A stretch of DNA of 49,696 nucleotides from Furfurilactobacillus rossiae DSM 15814 (GCF_000428925.1 NZ_AUAW01000017.1:1-49696), one strand, 5' to 3'. Counted from the stretch's first letter, positions 17,434-26,865 are shown. Made by a program: numbers and translations. The notes: generated by a model not told the origin, from the letters alone.

Positions 17434-18446
17434 TTTTTATCAGCTTTCTTACGGCTACCAGCACTCTTTTTAGTGTTGGAAATATTATCTTTCTTATTAC
17501 CAATTTTTCCTTTAGCCCGCAACTGATCAAGATGTTCATACAAAATGCCTTCACGAACCCCATTTTCTGAGAAAATGACGCGGCCAGAGTCCAAAAATCG
17601 CATAATTGTGACAATTGGCGTAATCCCTGCTGCAATAATATCCGCGCGATCTTTTGAGAGACCAGGAATAGCCTTTCGCTCCGCCAAATTATGTTCAATA
17701 ATTTCCGCATAAACATTGTCAACTTCGGAAACACTCATGCGAAAACCGTGAATATCCTCAAAATCAGCCACATTCTTTTGCTTTCGCCGAATCTTTGCCA
17801 AAGTTCGGTTTGACCCGCCCAATGCGACGAGGGGCAAATTCTGCCCCCGTTGAAGCCACCACAGTCCATTAAACAATCGCTGAACAGCCGTTGACAGTCT
17901 AAATAAGTCCACTGCGGCGAGCTGATCCAAGCCGTGCTTTAAAAAGGTTTCTGACAAGTTAACTGATCCGAAAGGCAAACTCACTAAATTTTGTTCTCGT
18001 CCATTTTGAACCAAAACCAATTCACAAGAAGCCCCACCAGTATCCATAATGACGCAGTTAGTCACGGGTAACGTATTGATCACCCCTAGGTAGTCATAAT
18101 GGGCCTCTTCCGTGCCAGAAATCACTTCAATGTTTAATCCATGAACTTCTGAGCGAACCCGATCTAAAAACACTTTCTGGTTGGATGCATTCCGGACTGC
18201 CGCCGTTGCCACAGCTTTTAACGTGAGGTTTGGGAGTTGTGAATACTCTTCATAAAAGCCCTTCAGTGCTTCAATAGTTCGATCCATGGGGGCTTGTTGT
18301 AATGCGCCAGACTGCCCCATGTCTTCTGACAAACGGACAAACTGTTTGCTCATTTGGCTACGTTTAAAACTACCATCGTCGTTGATTTCCGTAACTGTCA
18401 TGCGACACGAATTGGAGCCTAAATCAATGACCGCAAAATTTTCCAC
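17430..18446 (-). CDS. ppx: Exopolyphosphatase / Ppx-GppA phosphatase
   Basis: A 338-residue Ppx/GppA enzyme, likely releasing phosphate from polyphosphate ends or from pppGpp. The ASKHA phosphate loops are intact: FAVIDLGSNSCRMTV at the N-terminus and VIMDTGGASCELV at about 130 (GGAS for GGGS), plus SGTEEAHYDYLGV. A basic lysine/serine-rich tail is added at the C-terminus. The start is GTG at 18446; the upstream ATG would lie over the AAGGAGG ribosome site. It is the fourth gene of the polyphosphate operon, after ppk1. Confidence 0.9.
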   Translation of the reverse strand: MENFAVIDLGSNSCRMTVTEINDDGSFKRSQMSKQFVRLSEDMGQSGALQQAPMDRTIEALKGFYEEYSQLPNLTLKAVATAAVRNASNQKVFLDRVRSEVHGLNIEVISGTEEAHYDYLGVINTLPVTNCVIMDTGGASCELVLVQNGREQNLVSLPFGSVNLSETFLKHGLDQLAAVDLFRLSTAVQRLFNGLWWLQRGQNLPLVALGGSNRTLAKIRRKQKNVADFEDIHGFRMSVSEVDNVYAEIIEHNLAERKAIPGLSKDRADIIAAGITPIVTIMRFLDSGRVIFSENGVREGILYEHLDQLRAKGKIGNKKDNISNTKKSAGSRKKADKK

Positions 18447-18488
18447 AATTACCCTCCTTATCAAACTCGTTCAACGTTTAATCTCAAA

Positions 18489-20654
18489 TTACTCGTCATC
18501 AGAATCATCGTCATCTGTGGTGGTTTCATCCAATGGTCGCATCAGCGGCACGAATGGCGTCTGCGGTTGACTGGTTGCTAACTTAGCATCTGCCTGTGAT
18601 TTGCGAGCAGCCTCTTTGATTAAGCTATCTTGAACATCTAATGGTGCTAAGCCACGTCGATCCACCTTTTGCCACGTACCATCTGCATGCAACACACGCG
18701 TTTTGACATTATCATGCCACATTTGATCATAAATGTGACCCACCCGTTCTTTAATGTCATCCTGGAGGATGGGGAAGAGTAGTTCTACCCGACGGCTAAT
18801 ATTCCGTGTCATCAGATCAGCTGATGATAAGTACAATTGATGCTCGCCATTCGCATAAAAGTCATAGATACGGCTGTGTTCCAGTAAGCGGCCAACGATA
18901 GAATGAACGGTAATGTTATCAGATACACCAGGCACACCAACTTTTAAACATACAATGCCGCGGACAATCAGGCTTATCTTAACGCCAGCGGCCGAGGCGT
19001 CATATAATTTCTCAATCATGCCCTTGTCGGACAGTGAATTCATCTTCATCTTGATGGCCGCCGGTAAACCAGCCTTAGCGTTAGCAATTTCATCATCAAT
19101 GCGATCATACAAAAAGCCACGTAACGTCGTCGGCGCAATGGCCACCCGTTCAAAATGATCAGGCTCACTAAAACCGGACAACATGTTAAAAATATTTGAA
19201 GCGTCAATGCCCATCAATGGATCCGCTGTAAACAGCCCCATGTCAGTATATAAATGCGCCGTCACATCGTTGTAGTTCCCCGTCGCCATGTGCATGTATC
19301 GTTTGATGCCATCGGGTTCCTGACGAACGACTAACAGTAACTTGCAGTGCGTCTTTAAACCAACTAGTCCATAAATAACATGACAACCTTCGCGTTCGAG
19401 CATTTGCGCCCACTTCACGTTATTTTCTTCATCGAACCGTGCTTTCAATTCCACAAGCACGGTAACTTGTTTCCCATTACGTGCGGCCTGCGCCAAGTAC
19501 TTAATGATTGGTGATTGTGAAGAAACCCGGTACAGCGTCATTTTAATGGCTAGCGTGTCTGGATCCGTCGCCGCTTCATGCACAAACTTTACGACTGGAT
19601 CGAAACTATCATACGGATGTTGAACGAAGATATCGCGTTTTTTAATTTCGTCAAACAAGTTATCCTGTCGCAACGCTGGTTGAATATACCCGGTGAACGA
19701 CGGATACATCAACTCACTGTGCCCTTTCACCTGCTTAACTAGCTTGCTCAAGAAACGTAGATCGATGGGACCTTTAATGTCATAAACGTCCTTTTCTCGC
19801 GCCTGCAAATCGTGAATCAGTTGTTTTCTCAACTGTTTGGACATGTCAGCTTCGATTTCCAAACGCATAACTTGTGTATGATCACGGACAGCTAGTTCAT
19901 GTTCAACTTCCTTTAGCAAGTCGCTGGCATCCTCTTCGGTTACGTCAAAGTCCATATCTCGAATAACTCGGTACGCACGAGCTTCTTTCACTTTAAAGCC
20001 AGAAAATAGTTCACCTAAAAAGTGCTTGATGACTTCTTCTAACAAGATAAACTCATTCGTGCCAGGCAAACTGACCACTCGGTTAAATGTATCCGGTACC
20101 TGAATCGTCGCAAAACGATGTTCCTTTTTGCCGCTTTCTTCATCTTTAGTGTTCTTAACCAACCGTAAGGCAATGTTTAAGGTATTGTTGCTAATAAACG
20201 GAAATGGTCGAGAAACATCCACTGCCATTGGCGTCAGCACTGGGTACAACACTTCACGGAAATACTGCGTCAAGAAACTGACTTGAGCAGAATTCAACTC
20301 GTCATACTGACGCAAATGAATGCCAATTGTTTCCATCTGGGGCACGATCGAACGATTTAACGTACTGTATTGTTTCTCAACCAATTGGTGAACCTTTTCA
20401 CTGATTGCTTCCAGCTGTTCACTAGGTTGCATCCCCGACACATCTGGTTTGGTGTAATTAACATCCTCCATCTTACGCAGTGAGGCTACACGAACCATGA
20501 AAAACTCATCCAGGTTACTTTGAGTAATCCCAATAAACCGCGCTCGTTCCAATAACGGATTGTTTTTATCACGCGCCTCTTCCAATACACGGTCGTCGAA
20601 GTCAACCCAACTTAGCTCACGGTTGACATATAAACTTGGATCTGAAAAATCCAT
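18489..20654 (-). CDS. ppk: Polyphosphate kinase 1
   Basis: A 721-residue PPK1, which reversibly polymerises ATP gamma-phosphate into polyphosphate. All four domains are present: N-terminal (YVNRELSWVDFDDRVLEEA), head, and two PLD-like catalytic domains. The autophosphorylated histidine is in YMHMATGNYND and the second histidine in LLEHSRIYDFYANGE. A very acidic C-terminal tail (DDDDSDDE) follows. The start is ATG at 20654 behind AGGAGGGATAAGG; a longer frame exists but lacks a site. It lies between the two Ppx-like genes, in an operon with a PPK2 as well. Confidence 0.97.
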   Translation of the reverse strand: MDFSDPSLYVNRELSWVDFDDRVLEEARDKNNPLLERARFIGITQSNLDEFFMVRVASLRKMEDVNYTKPDVSGMQPSEQLEAISEKVHQLVEKQYSTLNRSIVPQMETIGIHLRQYDELNSAQVSFLTQYFREVLYPVLTPMAVDVSRPFPFISNNTLNIALRLVKNTKDEESGKKEHRFATIQVPDTFNRVVSLPGTNEFILLEEVIKHFLGELFSGFKVKEARAYRVIRDMDFDVTEEDASDLLKEVEHELAVRDHTQVMRLEIEADMSKQLRKQLIHDLQAREKDVYDIKGPIDLRFLSKLVKQVKGHSELMYPSFTGYIQPALRQDNLFDEIKKRDIFVQHPYDSFDPVVKFVHEAATDPDTLAIKMTLYRVSSQSPIIKYLAQAARNGKQVTVLVELKARFDEENNVKWAQMLEREGCHVIYGLVGLKTHCKLLLVVRQEPDGIKRYMHMATGNYNDVTAHLYTDMGLFTADPLMGIDASNIFNMLSGFSEPDHFERVAIAPTTLRGFLYDRIDDEIANAKAGLPAAIKMKMNSLSDKGMIEKLYDASAAGVKISLIVRGIVCLKVGVPGVSDNITVHSIVGRLLEHSRIYDFYANGEHQLYLSSADLMTRNISRRVELLFPILQDDIKERVGHIYDQMWHDNVKTRVLHADGTWQKVDRRGLAPLDVQDSLIKEAARKSQADAKLATSQPQTPFVPLMRPLDETTTDDDDSDDE

Positions 20655-20756
20655 CCTTATCCCTCCTGTTGGTTCGACTCTCATACATGCTTGCTTATTT
20701 GATTCACACTAAACGCCTGTCGTTTCATCGCTATTAACCAACACCAGTAATCTACA

Positions 20757-22283
20757 CTAAAATCGACCAGTTCTTCTCAAAATCGGCGTCATGCCATAAA
20801 CCTCTTCAAAGAATTTACGTTTGCCATTGAAAGTCCAAGTTTCTAATTCAATGTCATCATTAGCAGTGGCATGGATGATAATTTCTGGTTTCTTGATGGA
20901 AACGCTGATTTTAGAAATTTTATGCAGACGACTGTCATCTAACGCATCTGCCAAACGTAAAATAGCCGCCAACTTAACCATCACTAACCGATTATCCATT
21001 GTGATGTTAAAACGGCTCAAATCAGCTGATACCGTTTCAGAACTGTGATACCGGGCAATGGCCGCCACCTCGACCTGTTCATCGGCGCGCAAGCCCAACA
21101 TTTCGGAGTGATTGATAATGTACTCGGAGTGAAAAGCATGTTGCGTACTGTCAATGAATAGACCACTGTCTTGCAAAATAGCGGCCAACTGAAGTAACAG
21201 GCGCTCACGGGAACCCAACCCATGAATCTTTTTCAAGCGGTCAAACAATTGAGTTGCAAATAACACGACAGACTGTTGGTGCCGCTCGTCGACGTGAAAT
21301 CTACGAGCCAACTCATAAGCGGCCCCCAACATAACCTGACTAACTGCATCGGTATTCCGCGGGTGTTTCTTCCGACTCATTTCTTCATCTACGACACAGC
21401 CATCGATCACTTTAAAGTCAGTTAAGTGAATGGACTTTGTGTGCAAATGATTGAAGACCTCATCCAGTAATAGAAAGAGTGGTAACACCTCATTAACTTG
21501 ATCAGCCGGCAGATTGTTTTGATTCAACATGTCCTGTGGTGTCATTTGTACAACTGACTGGAATTGTTTATCAAAATCTTTGCGACTTAACTGAACGTAC
21601 CGTTTTCCCTTAGGGATGAGATTCTCCAACAAATTCAGCTTGGAACCCATCAAAATCACCTTATCAAACGGCTCATCGGGTAAGTACTGATAGAGACTTA
21701 CTAGCTTTGAATGCAAATAATCGCTAAGAACTTCCTGATAGGATTCCACTTTATGCTCCAAATTTTGCAACTGGGTCGCAACTTGAAGCGGACCTAGGAA
21801 CAACTCCCGGGTTAACGTTAAATGTCCATCAACAAACATCATGAAATGCACCATGCTGGCACCAACCTGCATCAACACGGTTCGACCACTAATGAGCTCG
21901 TTGAAATTTGGCAATAACTGCGCTGCTTCATAAGAAAACAGCGATTCCTCATTGACCGTCATAAAATGCAAGGTCACGCCCGTCATGATGTAGATGTGAT
22001 CACGAATGTAATCAATGTTCTCCGCTCTGGTAATTGTATGTGAGGCCACCAGGCGATAATCCGTCACGTTATAGTCCTTCAGCAACTGTAAGAAACGCTG
22101 AAGAATCGTAACAACTTCGTCAGACCGTTCCGGGTCAATTCGTTTCCCCGCAAACAAATCGTTGCCTAGATGAATGGGTGCACTGACCCGCTCAATGACT
22201 GCCTGTCTCTTAACATCAACAATAATTAGCTGCATGTCCTGCGCGCTAATCACCATTGCGCCATATAAACTTCCTTTGGCCAT
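20757..22283 (-). CDS. Degenerate Ppx/GppA-HD protein
   Basis: A 508-residue protein with the two-domain layout of long exopolyphosphatases: Ppx/GppA ASKHA-type (about 1-300) and HD-type (about 310-480). Key residues are altered. The first phosphate loop, normally DxGSNS, reads AMVISAQDMQLIIV; the second, normally GGGS, reads LMQVGASMVHF; and the HD pair reads AAILQDSGLF, so the histidine is glutamine. It may bind polyphosphate or guanosine polyphosphates without hydrolysing them, for instance as a regulator of PPK1/PPK2. It is second in the operon, 21 bp after the ppk2 stop. An active but divergent phosphatase cannot be excluded. Confidence 0.8.
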   Translation of the reverse strand: MAKGSLYGAMVISAQDMQLIIVDVKRQAVIERVSAPIHLGNDLFAGKRIDPERSDEVVTILQRFLQLLKDYNVTDYRLVASHTITRAENIDYIRDHIYIMTGVTLHFMTVNEESLFSYEAAQLLPNFNELISGRTVLMQVGASMVHFMMFVDGHLTLTRELFLGPLQVATQLQNLEHKVESYQEVLSDYLHSKLVSLYQYLPDEPFDKVILMGSKLNLLENLIPKGKRYVQLSRKDFDKQFQSVVQMTPQDMLNQNNLPADQVNEVLPLFLLLDEVFNHLHTKSIHLTDFKVIDGCVVDEEMSRKKHPRNTDAVSQVMLGAAYELARRFHVDERHQQSVVLFATQLFDRLKKIHGLGSRERLLLQLAAILQDSGLFIDSTQHAFHSEYIINHSEMLGLRADEQVEVAAIARYHSSETVSADLSRFNITMDNRLVMVKLAAILRLADALDDSRLHKISKISVSIKKPEIIIHATANDDIELETWTFNGKRKFFEEVYGMTPILRRTGRF

Positions 22284-22304
22284 GACATCCCCCTCTTGCT
22301 TATT

Positions 22305-23192
22305 TCACGCTTTTTTGTCCGTTTGCAAATGATTCAAAATTTCGTGTAACTGTTGCTTTTGCTCGTCGGTAACGGTTGGATATTCTGGCTTTAAGGCCGC
22401 CAATCTAGTCGTTAAAATATCCGAAACAACCATCCGTGAATTCCATTTAGAATCTGATGGAATGATGTACCACGGATTTTCCTTTGTAGCCGTGTGATTC
22501 AGCATATCTTCATAGGCTTTCTGGTAATCATCCCAAAAGGCACGTTCTTTAATGTCAGCTGCGGAAAATTTCCAGTTCTTATCAGGCACTTCAATGCGTT
22601 TTTCAAACCGATGCTTCTGTTCATCGCGCGAGTAATGAAGGAAAAATTTCACCATGATGAAACCATTGTGTTTTAAATATTCTTCATAGTGTGTGATGTC
22701 ACGAAAACGTTGATTAAAAAAGTCGTCCGTGACGTCGCTAAGCTGATTAATACCAGGCAAATGCTGGCCCAACAGAATTTCCGGATGAACCCGGCTAATC
22801 AACACATCTTCATACTGAGAGCGATTGAAAATTTGAATACTGCCGCGACGTGGGAGTGCAGAAGAAATTCGCCATAGATAATCGTGGGCCAACTCATTAC
22901 TTGTTGGTTGCTTGAAGCTCACAACTGATGTGCCTTCTGGATCTAGACCGCTCATCACGTGACGAATCATGCTGTCCTTACCGGCTGCATCCATTCCTTG
23001 CAACAACACAACCACACCATAGCTAGCTTGTGCATATAGACGCGACTGGAGATCGGCCAATTTCGTAATGTTGTCAGCTAACTGAGCCTTGATTTTATCC
23101 TTGTCTGGCACCGGGCTTGGCAAACTGGTTGCTTGATTCTTTAAATGAAGCCGTTCGCTACCATCAAAACGATATTCACTTTCATAATTCAT
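22305..23192 (-). CDS. ppk2: Polyphosphate kinase 2 family protein
   Basis: A 295-residue single-domain PPK2, which uses polyphosphate to phosphorylate nucleoside mono- or diphosphates (or the reverse). Walker A is LLQGMDAAGKDSMIRHV, the Walker B/lid region contains IFNRSQYEDVLISRVHPE, and the P-loop kinase core is complete. The chosen start is the ATG at 23192 preceded by GGGAGTGGGTAGG. It is the first gene of the operon, so both polyphosphate kinase classes and two Ppx-like proteins are expressed together. Class (AMP versus ADP) cannot be assigned confidently. Confidence 0.93.
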   Translation of the reverse strand: MNYESEYRFDGSERLHLKNQATSLPSPVPDKDKIKAQLADNITKLADLQSRLYAQASYGVVVLLQGMDAAGKDSMIRHVMSGLDPEGTSVVSFKQPTSNELAHDYLWRISSALPRRGSIQIFNRSQYEDVLISRVHPEILLGQHLPGINQLSDVTDDFFNQRFRDITHYEEYLKHNGFIMVKFFLHYSRDEQKHRFEKRIEVPDKNWKFSAADIKERAFWDDYQKAYEDMLNHTATKENPWYIIPSDSKWNSRMVVSDILTTRLAALKPEYPTVTDEQKQQLHEILNHLQTDKKA

Positions 23193-23447
23193 CCTACCCA
23201 CTCCCAACTTTCTTGCTAAAATTCTGGGCAATTCTCTTGCTAACTTTATTTTACTGGCTTCCCTAACAAAGTTAAATCAAATTAAGCAAAAACACGCCCC
23301 TTTTTGGAAATTGACGAAAAACTTGTTCTCGATTGAACAAACTATGCTACCGTTATGATGTAAGTTTGTTTGATTCGTTAGTGTTCGTTTTCCTTACGAA
23401 TTAGACTGAAAACACGGTGGCATCGTCCACAAATACGGAGGGTTATC

Positions 23448-24248
23448 ATGATTAAAATGGTTGCTTTGGACTTAGACGGCACTCTACTGACGAGTGACAA
23501 AAAAATCAGTCCACGTAATGAAAAGATTCTAAAACAACTCCATCAACAAGGCATCAAAGTGGTGCTCTGCACTGGCAGACCAATCAACGCTATTTGGAAA
23601 TACATTGAACAGTTGGGACTTACTAATGAAGACGACTACACCATCACATTTAATGGCGCATTAGTCATTCAAAATGTCGGTCACCAAAAGCTCTTTCAAC
23701 AAGGCATTAGAAAGGAAGATTTATCCTTACTCCACGAATATTGTAATGAACACCACTATCCACTCGATGTCTTGGACTTTGAACAAGTGTGGCCACTGGC
23801 TGACTTGCCTGACTCCTATTACGAAAAAATGCTCAACGCCGGGTTAACCTTTACTCACCGCGATTTCAAAGACTTGCCAGAGGGTGACTACAGCAAAGCA
23901 GTCATGTCGTATGACGCAGATGTACTGGATGATGCCGTTGCGAACCTCACACCGGCAATGAATGCTAAATATCACGCAGTTCGCTCACAACCAAAAATTC
24001 TTGAATTTTTGGATAAAGACATGGACAAACACGTTGGTCTTAGCGCACTGCTAAAGCACTACAACATGACGTTTGATAACCTGATGTCATTCGGCGACGC
24101 TGAAAACGATTTAGGTATGTTGAAGGCAGCCAAAGTCGGCGTAGTTATGGATAATGGCAAACCCGAAATCAAAGCAGCGGGAACCGACGTTACGGGTAAC
24201 AACGATGACGACGGGGTCGCTCAATTTTTAGAAAAGTTTGCCTTCTAA
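23448..24248 (+). CDS. Cof-type HAD-IIB phosphatase
   Basis: A 266-residue HAD phosphatase of the Cof/YidA class, acting on sugar phosphates or related metabolites. Motif I is MVALDLDGTLLTSDKKIS, motif II VVLCTGR, motif III a lysine in the cap-core boundary, and motif IV MSFGDAENDLGMLKAA. Length is typical. It is divergent from the polyphosphate operon with a 255-bp gap that contains A/T-rich promoter-like sequence (TTGAAC, TATGAT near 23337-23360). GGAGG precedes the ATG. Confidence 0.92.
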   Translation: MIKMVALDLDGTLLTSDKKISPRNEKILKQLHQQGIKVVLCTGRPINAIWKYIEQLGLTNEDDYTITFNGALVIQNVGHQKLFQQGIRKEDLSLLHEYCNEHHYPLDVLDFEQVWPLADLPDSYYEKMLNAGLTFTHRDFKDLPEGDYSKAVMSYDADVLDDAVANLTPAMNAKYHAVRSQPKILEFLDKDMDKHVGLSALLKHYNMTFDNLMSFGDAENDLGMLKAAKVGVVMDNGKPEIKAAGTDVTGNNDDDGVAQFLEKFAF

Positions 24249-24285
24249 AATTGCTTGAGCCATCTCCTCGTACACTTAACATACG

Positions 24286-24332
24286 TAAAAAAATTGGCTA
24301 TGTTCGTTTGAATTGAACATAACCAATTTTTA
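24286..24332 (+). terminator. Rho-independent terminator after the HAD gene
   Basis: AAAAATTGGCTATGTTC pairs with GAACATAACCAATTTTT, followed by TAATAG. It lies 40 bp beyond the HAD stop codon. Confidence 0.85.
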
Positions 24333-24375
24333 ATAGGCTGTCACATATCTTTATCTAAAAACATAGGAGGTTTAT

Positions 24376-25194
24376 ATGAAAGTATTACTTGGGTTAAAAG
24401 GCAGCACGGATCCCGCACAATACCGCAACCGGATCCAGTATCATCCCGATGTGTTCGAATTTTATTTAGATCAGCATGACTTGACCCCAGAAGGCCGCGC
24501 TCATTTGCAGGATGCCATTGATGAAGCAAAGGCTGTCACGTCACGGATTGTGATGCACCAACCGATGCGATATGGCAAATGGTTCAACGAAATGGTCACG
24601 CCGAAAAAAGAAATGCCGGACTTATACCATTTTCTGCGGTACAGTTCCGACACATTGCTAGATTTAGCCGTTAAAAACGACATTCAGTTATTACTGCACG
24701 GTTCTTACTCACGGCAAACGCAGCATTTCATCGATCTGTATCCCAATTTTGAAACAGCTCAACATGTTGTCTTCGAACGTTTGGATGAATACGCCAAACA
24801 AGGCGGCAATCACATCATGTTCGAAAACTCTATCTCGCCACTATTTTTCTATGGTGATCCTCACATGGATCAAGTTATTTTCGATCGTAACTACCGGTTA
24901 GCGTTTGATACCAGCCATTGTTTCATCAAGAATCACGGCAGCAATGACGTGTTAGCGGCATCCCTAGCCAAACTGGGTGATCATGTCGTTCACTACCACC
25001 TCGTCGATTCAATGGGTCTAACGCACGATAGCCTAACACTTGGGCTTGGCCGAATTGACTGGGCTCGCGTGCTGCCGTTGCTGAATCCTAAAGCATCCAG
25101 CATTTTCGAAATCAATCTGGCAGATCCTACCAAAGCCACCGAAATGCTCAAATCATACGACTACCTAAAGCAAGTTGCAGCAAATTTAGATTAG
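24376..25194 (+). CDS. Xylose isomerase-like TIM barrel protein
   Basis: A 272-residue protein of the AP endonuclease 2/sugar phosphate isomerase-epimerase superfamily. Barrel-strand motifs include VFEFYLDQHDL, RIVMHQPMRYGKW, IQLLLHGSYSRQ, HIMFENSISPLF, RLAFDTSHCFIK, VVHYHLVDSMGLTHDSL and SIFEINL, supplying the expected H/E/D metal ligands. Substrate unknown: sugar isomerisation and DNA repair are both found in this fold, and isomerase/epimerase is the usual call. AGGAGG precedes the ATG. Its 3' end overlaps the convergent CPBP gene by 9 bp, so no terminator separates them. Confidence 0.85.
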   Translation: MKVLLGLKGSTDPAQYRNRIQYHPDVFEFYLDQHDLTPEGRAHLQDAIDEAKAVTSRIVMHQPMRYGKWFNEMVTPKKEMPDLYHFLRYSSDTLLDLAVKNDIQLLLHGSYSRQTQHFIDLYPNFETAQHVVFERLDEYAKQGGNHIMFENSISPLFFYGDPHMDQVIFDRNYRLAFDTSHCFIKNHGSNDVLAASLAKLGDHVVHYHLVDSMGLTHDSLTLGLGRIDWARVLPLLNPKASSIFEINLADPTKATEMLKSYDYLKQVAANLD

Positions 25195-25869
25195 CATTGC
25201 GAACATTGCAAACGCATTATTTGCAAAGTGGAGGCCAATGTCGAAGCGGATATCTTTTGTTTGAACATAAGTTGTCGCTAAGATAGCACCCATGACAAAG
25301 TACACCCACGCATCTGGTGTCCACAAATTTGTGTGCAGTTGGGCAAACAGCAGGCCATTCACGATAATTCCCAGGACTTTCACCCACCGTTTGTTCAACT
25401 TCATGAAGAAGTAATTAAAAAACAGGCCACGGAAAATGAGTTCTTCCAGGATCGGTGCGCCAAACACGCCAAAGTACAAAGTTAACCACGGCGTTGTCTT
25501 AAACATCTGTTCAATGGCCTTTTGATTTTCCGACGACTTGCTGTGAATCAAGCCTTCTGCCACGATCAACGCAATCAGTGCCAACGCCATCAGGCCAAGT
25601 ACGAGCCATTTGTGACGACGGGTAGGTTGTTGATCAAAATAACGCGGTGCACGGTTAGCTAATCCATTTTTATAGGCTCTCCATAACGCCCAGAACACTA
25701 GAATACTTAATATTGTGGTAATTACGCCCAACGTGATTTGAGCAGGTACACTCGTCAATTTTAGCACGCTGGGTAGTTGTGAAGGCGTTGCTGCCACTTG
25801 TTCAAGCAGGAACAGGCCAAACATTGCGCCGGCTCCCATTAGATATCTTCTGATACGGTCTGCTGTCAT
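25186..25869 (-). CDS. CPBP intramembrane metalloprotease (Abi family)
   Basis: A 227-residue polytopic protein with the CPBP/Rce1-like motifs EELIFRGLFF, NGLLFAQLHTN and HFANNAFA, the glutamates and histidines that bind zinc in a membrane-embedded active site. In lactobacilli such genes are often bacteriocin self-immunity (PlnI/Abi) proteins or processing enzymes. It is about 40-50 percent similar by eye to the second CPBP gene at 27724-28395. A bidirectional terminator and RNA repeat R3 lie upstream. Confidence 0.92.
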   Translation of the reverse strand: MTADRIRRYLMGAGAMFGLFLLEQVAATPSQLPSVLKLTSVPAQITLGVITTILSILVFWALWRAYKNGLANRAPRYFDQQPTRRHKWLVLGLMALALIALIVAEGLIHSKSSENQKAIEQMFKTTPWLTLYFGVFGAPILEELIFRGLFFNYFFMKLNKRWVKVLGIIVNGLLFAQLHTNLWTPDAWVYFVMGAILATTYVQTKDIRFDIGLHFANNAFAMFAMLI

Positions 25870-25968
25870 TTATCGTCACCACTTTTAATCCATTTATTAG
25901 GCATATCATAGGCAGTATGTTGCGGTGAGTGCAAGGAAAACTGCCTTGACTAATTTTTATATTAGCAA

Positions 25969-26016
25969 ACGTAAACACGCTAGCCTCTCAAAAAACTGAG
26001 AAGTCAGCGTGTTTTT
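25969..26016. terminator. Terminator-like hairpin upstream of the CPBP gene
   Basis: AAACACGCTAGCCTCTCA pairs with TGAGAAGTCAGCGTGTTT, with TTTTTT following on the plus strand. Plus-strand orientation would end transcripts coming through the isomerase gene antisense to the CPBP gene. On the minus strand it would lie between repeat R3 and the CPBP start. Confidence 0.7.
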
Positions 26017-26049
26017 TATCATACTGTTTGAAGTTGTACAAGCTTTACT

Positions 26050-26228
26050 ACCGCCTGCGGTTGTCAATATTGAAACGCTGCCGTGGGATTGATTCGAGCC
26101 TGTTGAACCACAGTCTCTCATTTCGCCATGAAGCCGCAACCCACGTCTTCATGACCGTCCGTGCTGTAAATTCGGAAAAACACCGAATCAACAGCACCTT
26201 CACGACTTGGTTCCAATATTGACGCCCT
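26050..26228 (-). ncRNA. Structured RNA repeat, copy R3
   Basis: Minus-strand reading: closing helix GTCAATATTGGAAC with GTTTCAATATTGAC, P2 GTCGTG/CACGGC (one G-U), central hairpin GTGCTGT...ACAGCAC with inner ATTCGG/CCGAAT, P4 CATGAAG/CTTCATG, P5 AGACTGT/ACAGGCT. It belongs to the R1/R4/R7 subfamily. It is in sense orientation upstream of the CPBP gene at 25186-25869. Confidence 0.78.
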
Positions 26229-26277
26229 TCGGCTAATCTTCACTAGAAAGGCCATCTACGAATTTTTTTATATTCAA

Positions 26278-26865
26278 TTAGCCGTTTTCTCTTACGTTGT
26301 ATAACGCTAACTGACTTACACTATCGCCGGATTGCTGTGCCTCCGTCAATGCCGTTCTCAACAAACGCGTCGGAACGTACGACGATGATGTCGTTGGCTC
26401 ATAATCGATTTTATAAGCCTTAGCAGTTCCTGAGGACGTTACGGGAGCGACCCAAATACGATAATGACTTCCTGCGCGTAAGCCATCAAAACGAACCATA
26501 TTTTGTTCTGATGTACCAGACAATGCTGCACTAGACAATCTTAAGGTGATCGGGGCTGACCATCCTGCCGGTGCCTGTCCACTTGCTAAGCCAGACGGCA
26601 AGTCAGTCGCCGTTTTTGTCAGCGTGTAGTTGCTAACTGTTTCTGTGCTGATCTTTTTGGCAGGTGCTTTTTTAGGTGTCGTTTTTTTAGTTGAACTCTG
26701 TGAAGCCGATTTTGATGAATCTTTCTTGGATGTTGCCTTTGTTGAACTTGACTGCGCTTGGCTAGTGGCTGGCCTCGACTCTGCCACCGGTTTAACGGTC
26801 AGAGCGCCGACACCAATTGCTGCCAAAGCAACGATTAAAATATAGATATAATTGCGGGGCCGCAT
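26278..26865 (-). CDS. Secreted/anchored protein with Ser-Lys-rich linker
   Basis: A 195-residue protein of unknown function. Residues about 7-25 form a signal/anchor helix, residues 30-75 a low-complexity Ser/Thr/Lys/Gln linker (typical wall-spanning region), and the C-terminal ~110 residues a compact domain beginning KISTETVSNYTLTKTA. No lipobox and no LPXTG are present. The domain contains a pattern like a beta-sandwich (PITLRLSSAALSG, MVRFDGLRAGSHYRIW). It lies between the CPBP gene plus R3 and the CofE-like gene on the same strand. Confidence 0.7.
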   Translation of the reverse strand: MRPRNYIYILIVALAAIGVGALTVKPVAESRPATSQAQSSSTKATSKKDSSKSASQSSTKKTTPKKAPAKKISTETVSNYTLTKTATDLPSGLASGQAPAGWSAPITLRLSSAALSGTSEQNMVRFDGLRAGSHYRIWVAPVTSSGTAKAYKIDYEPTTSSSYVPTRLLRTALTEAQQSGDSVSQLALYNVRENG

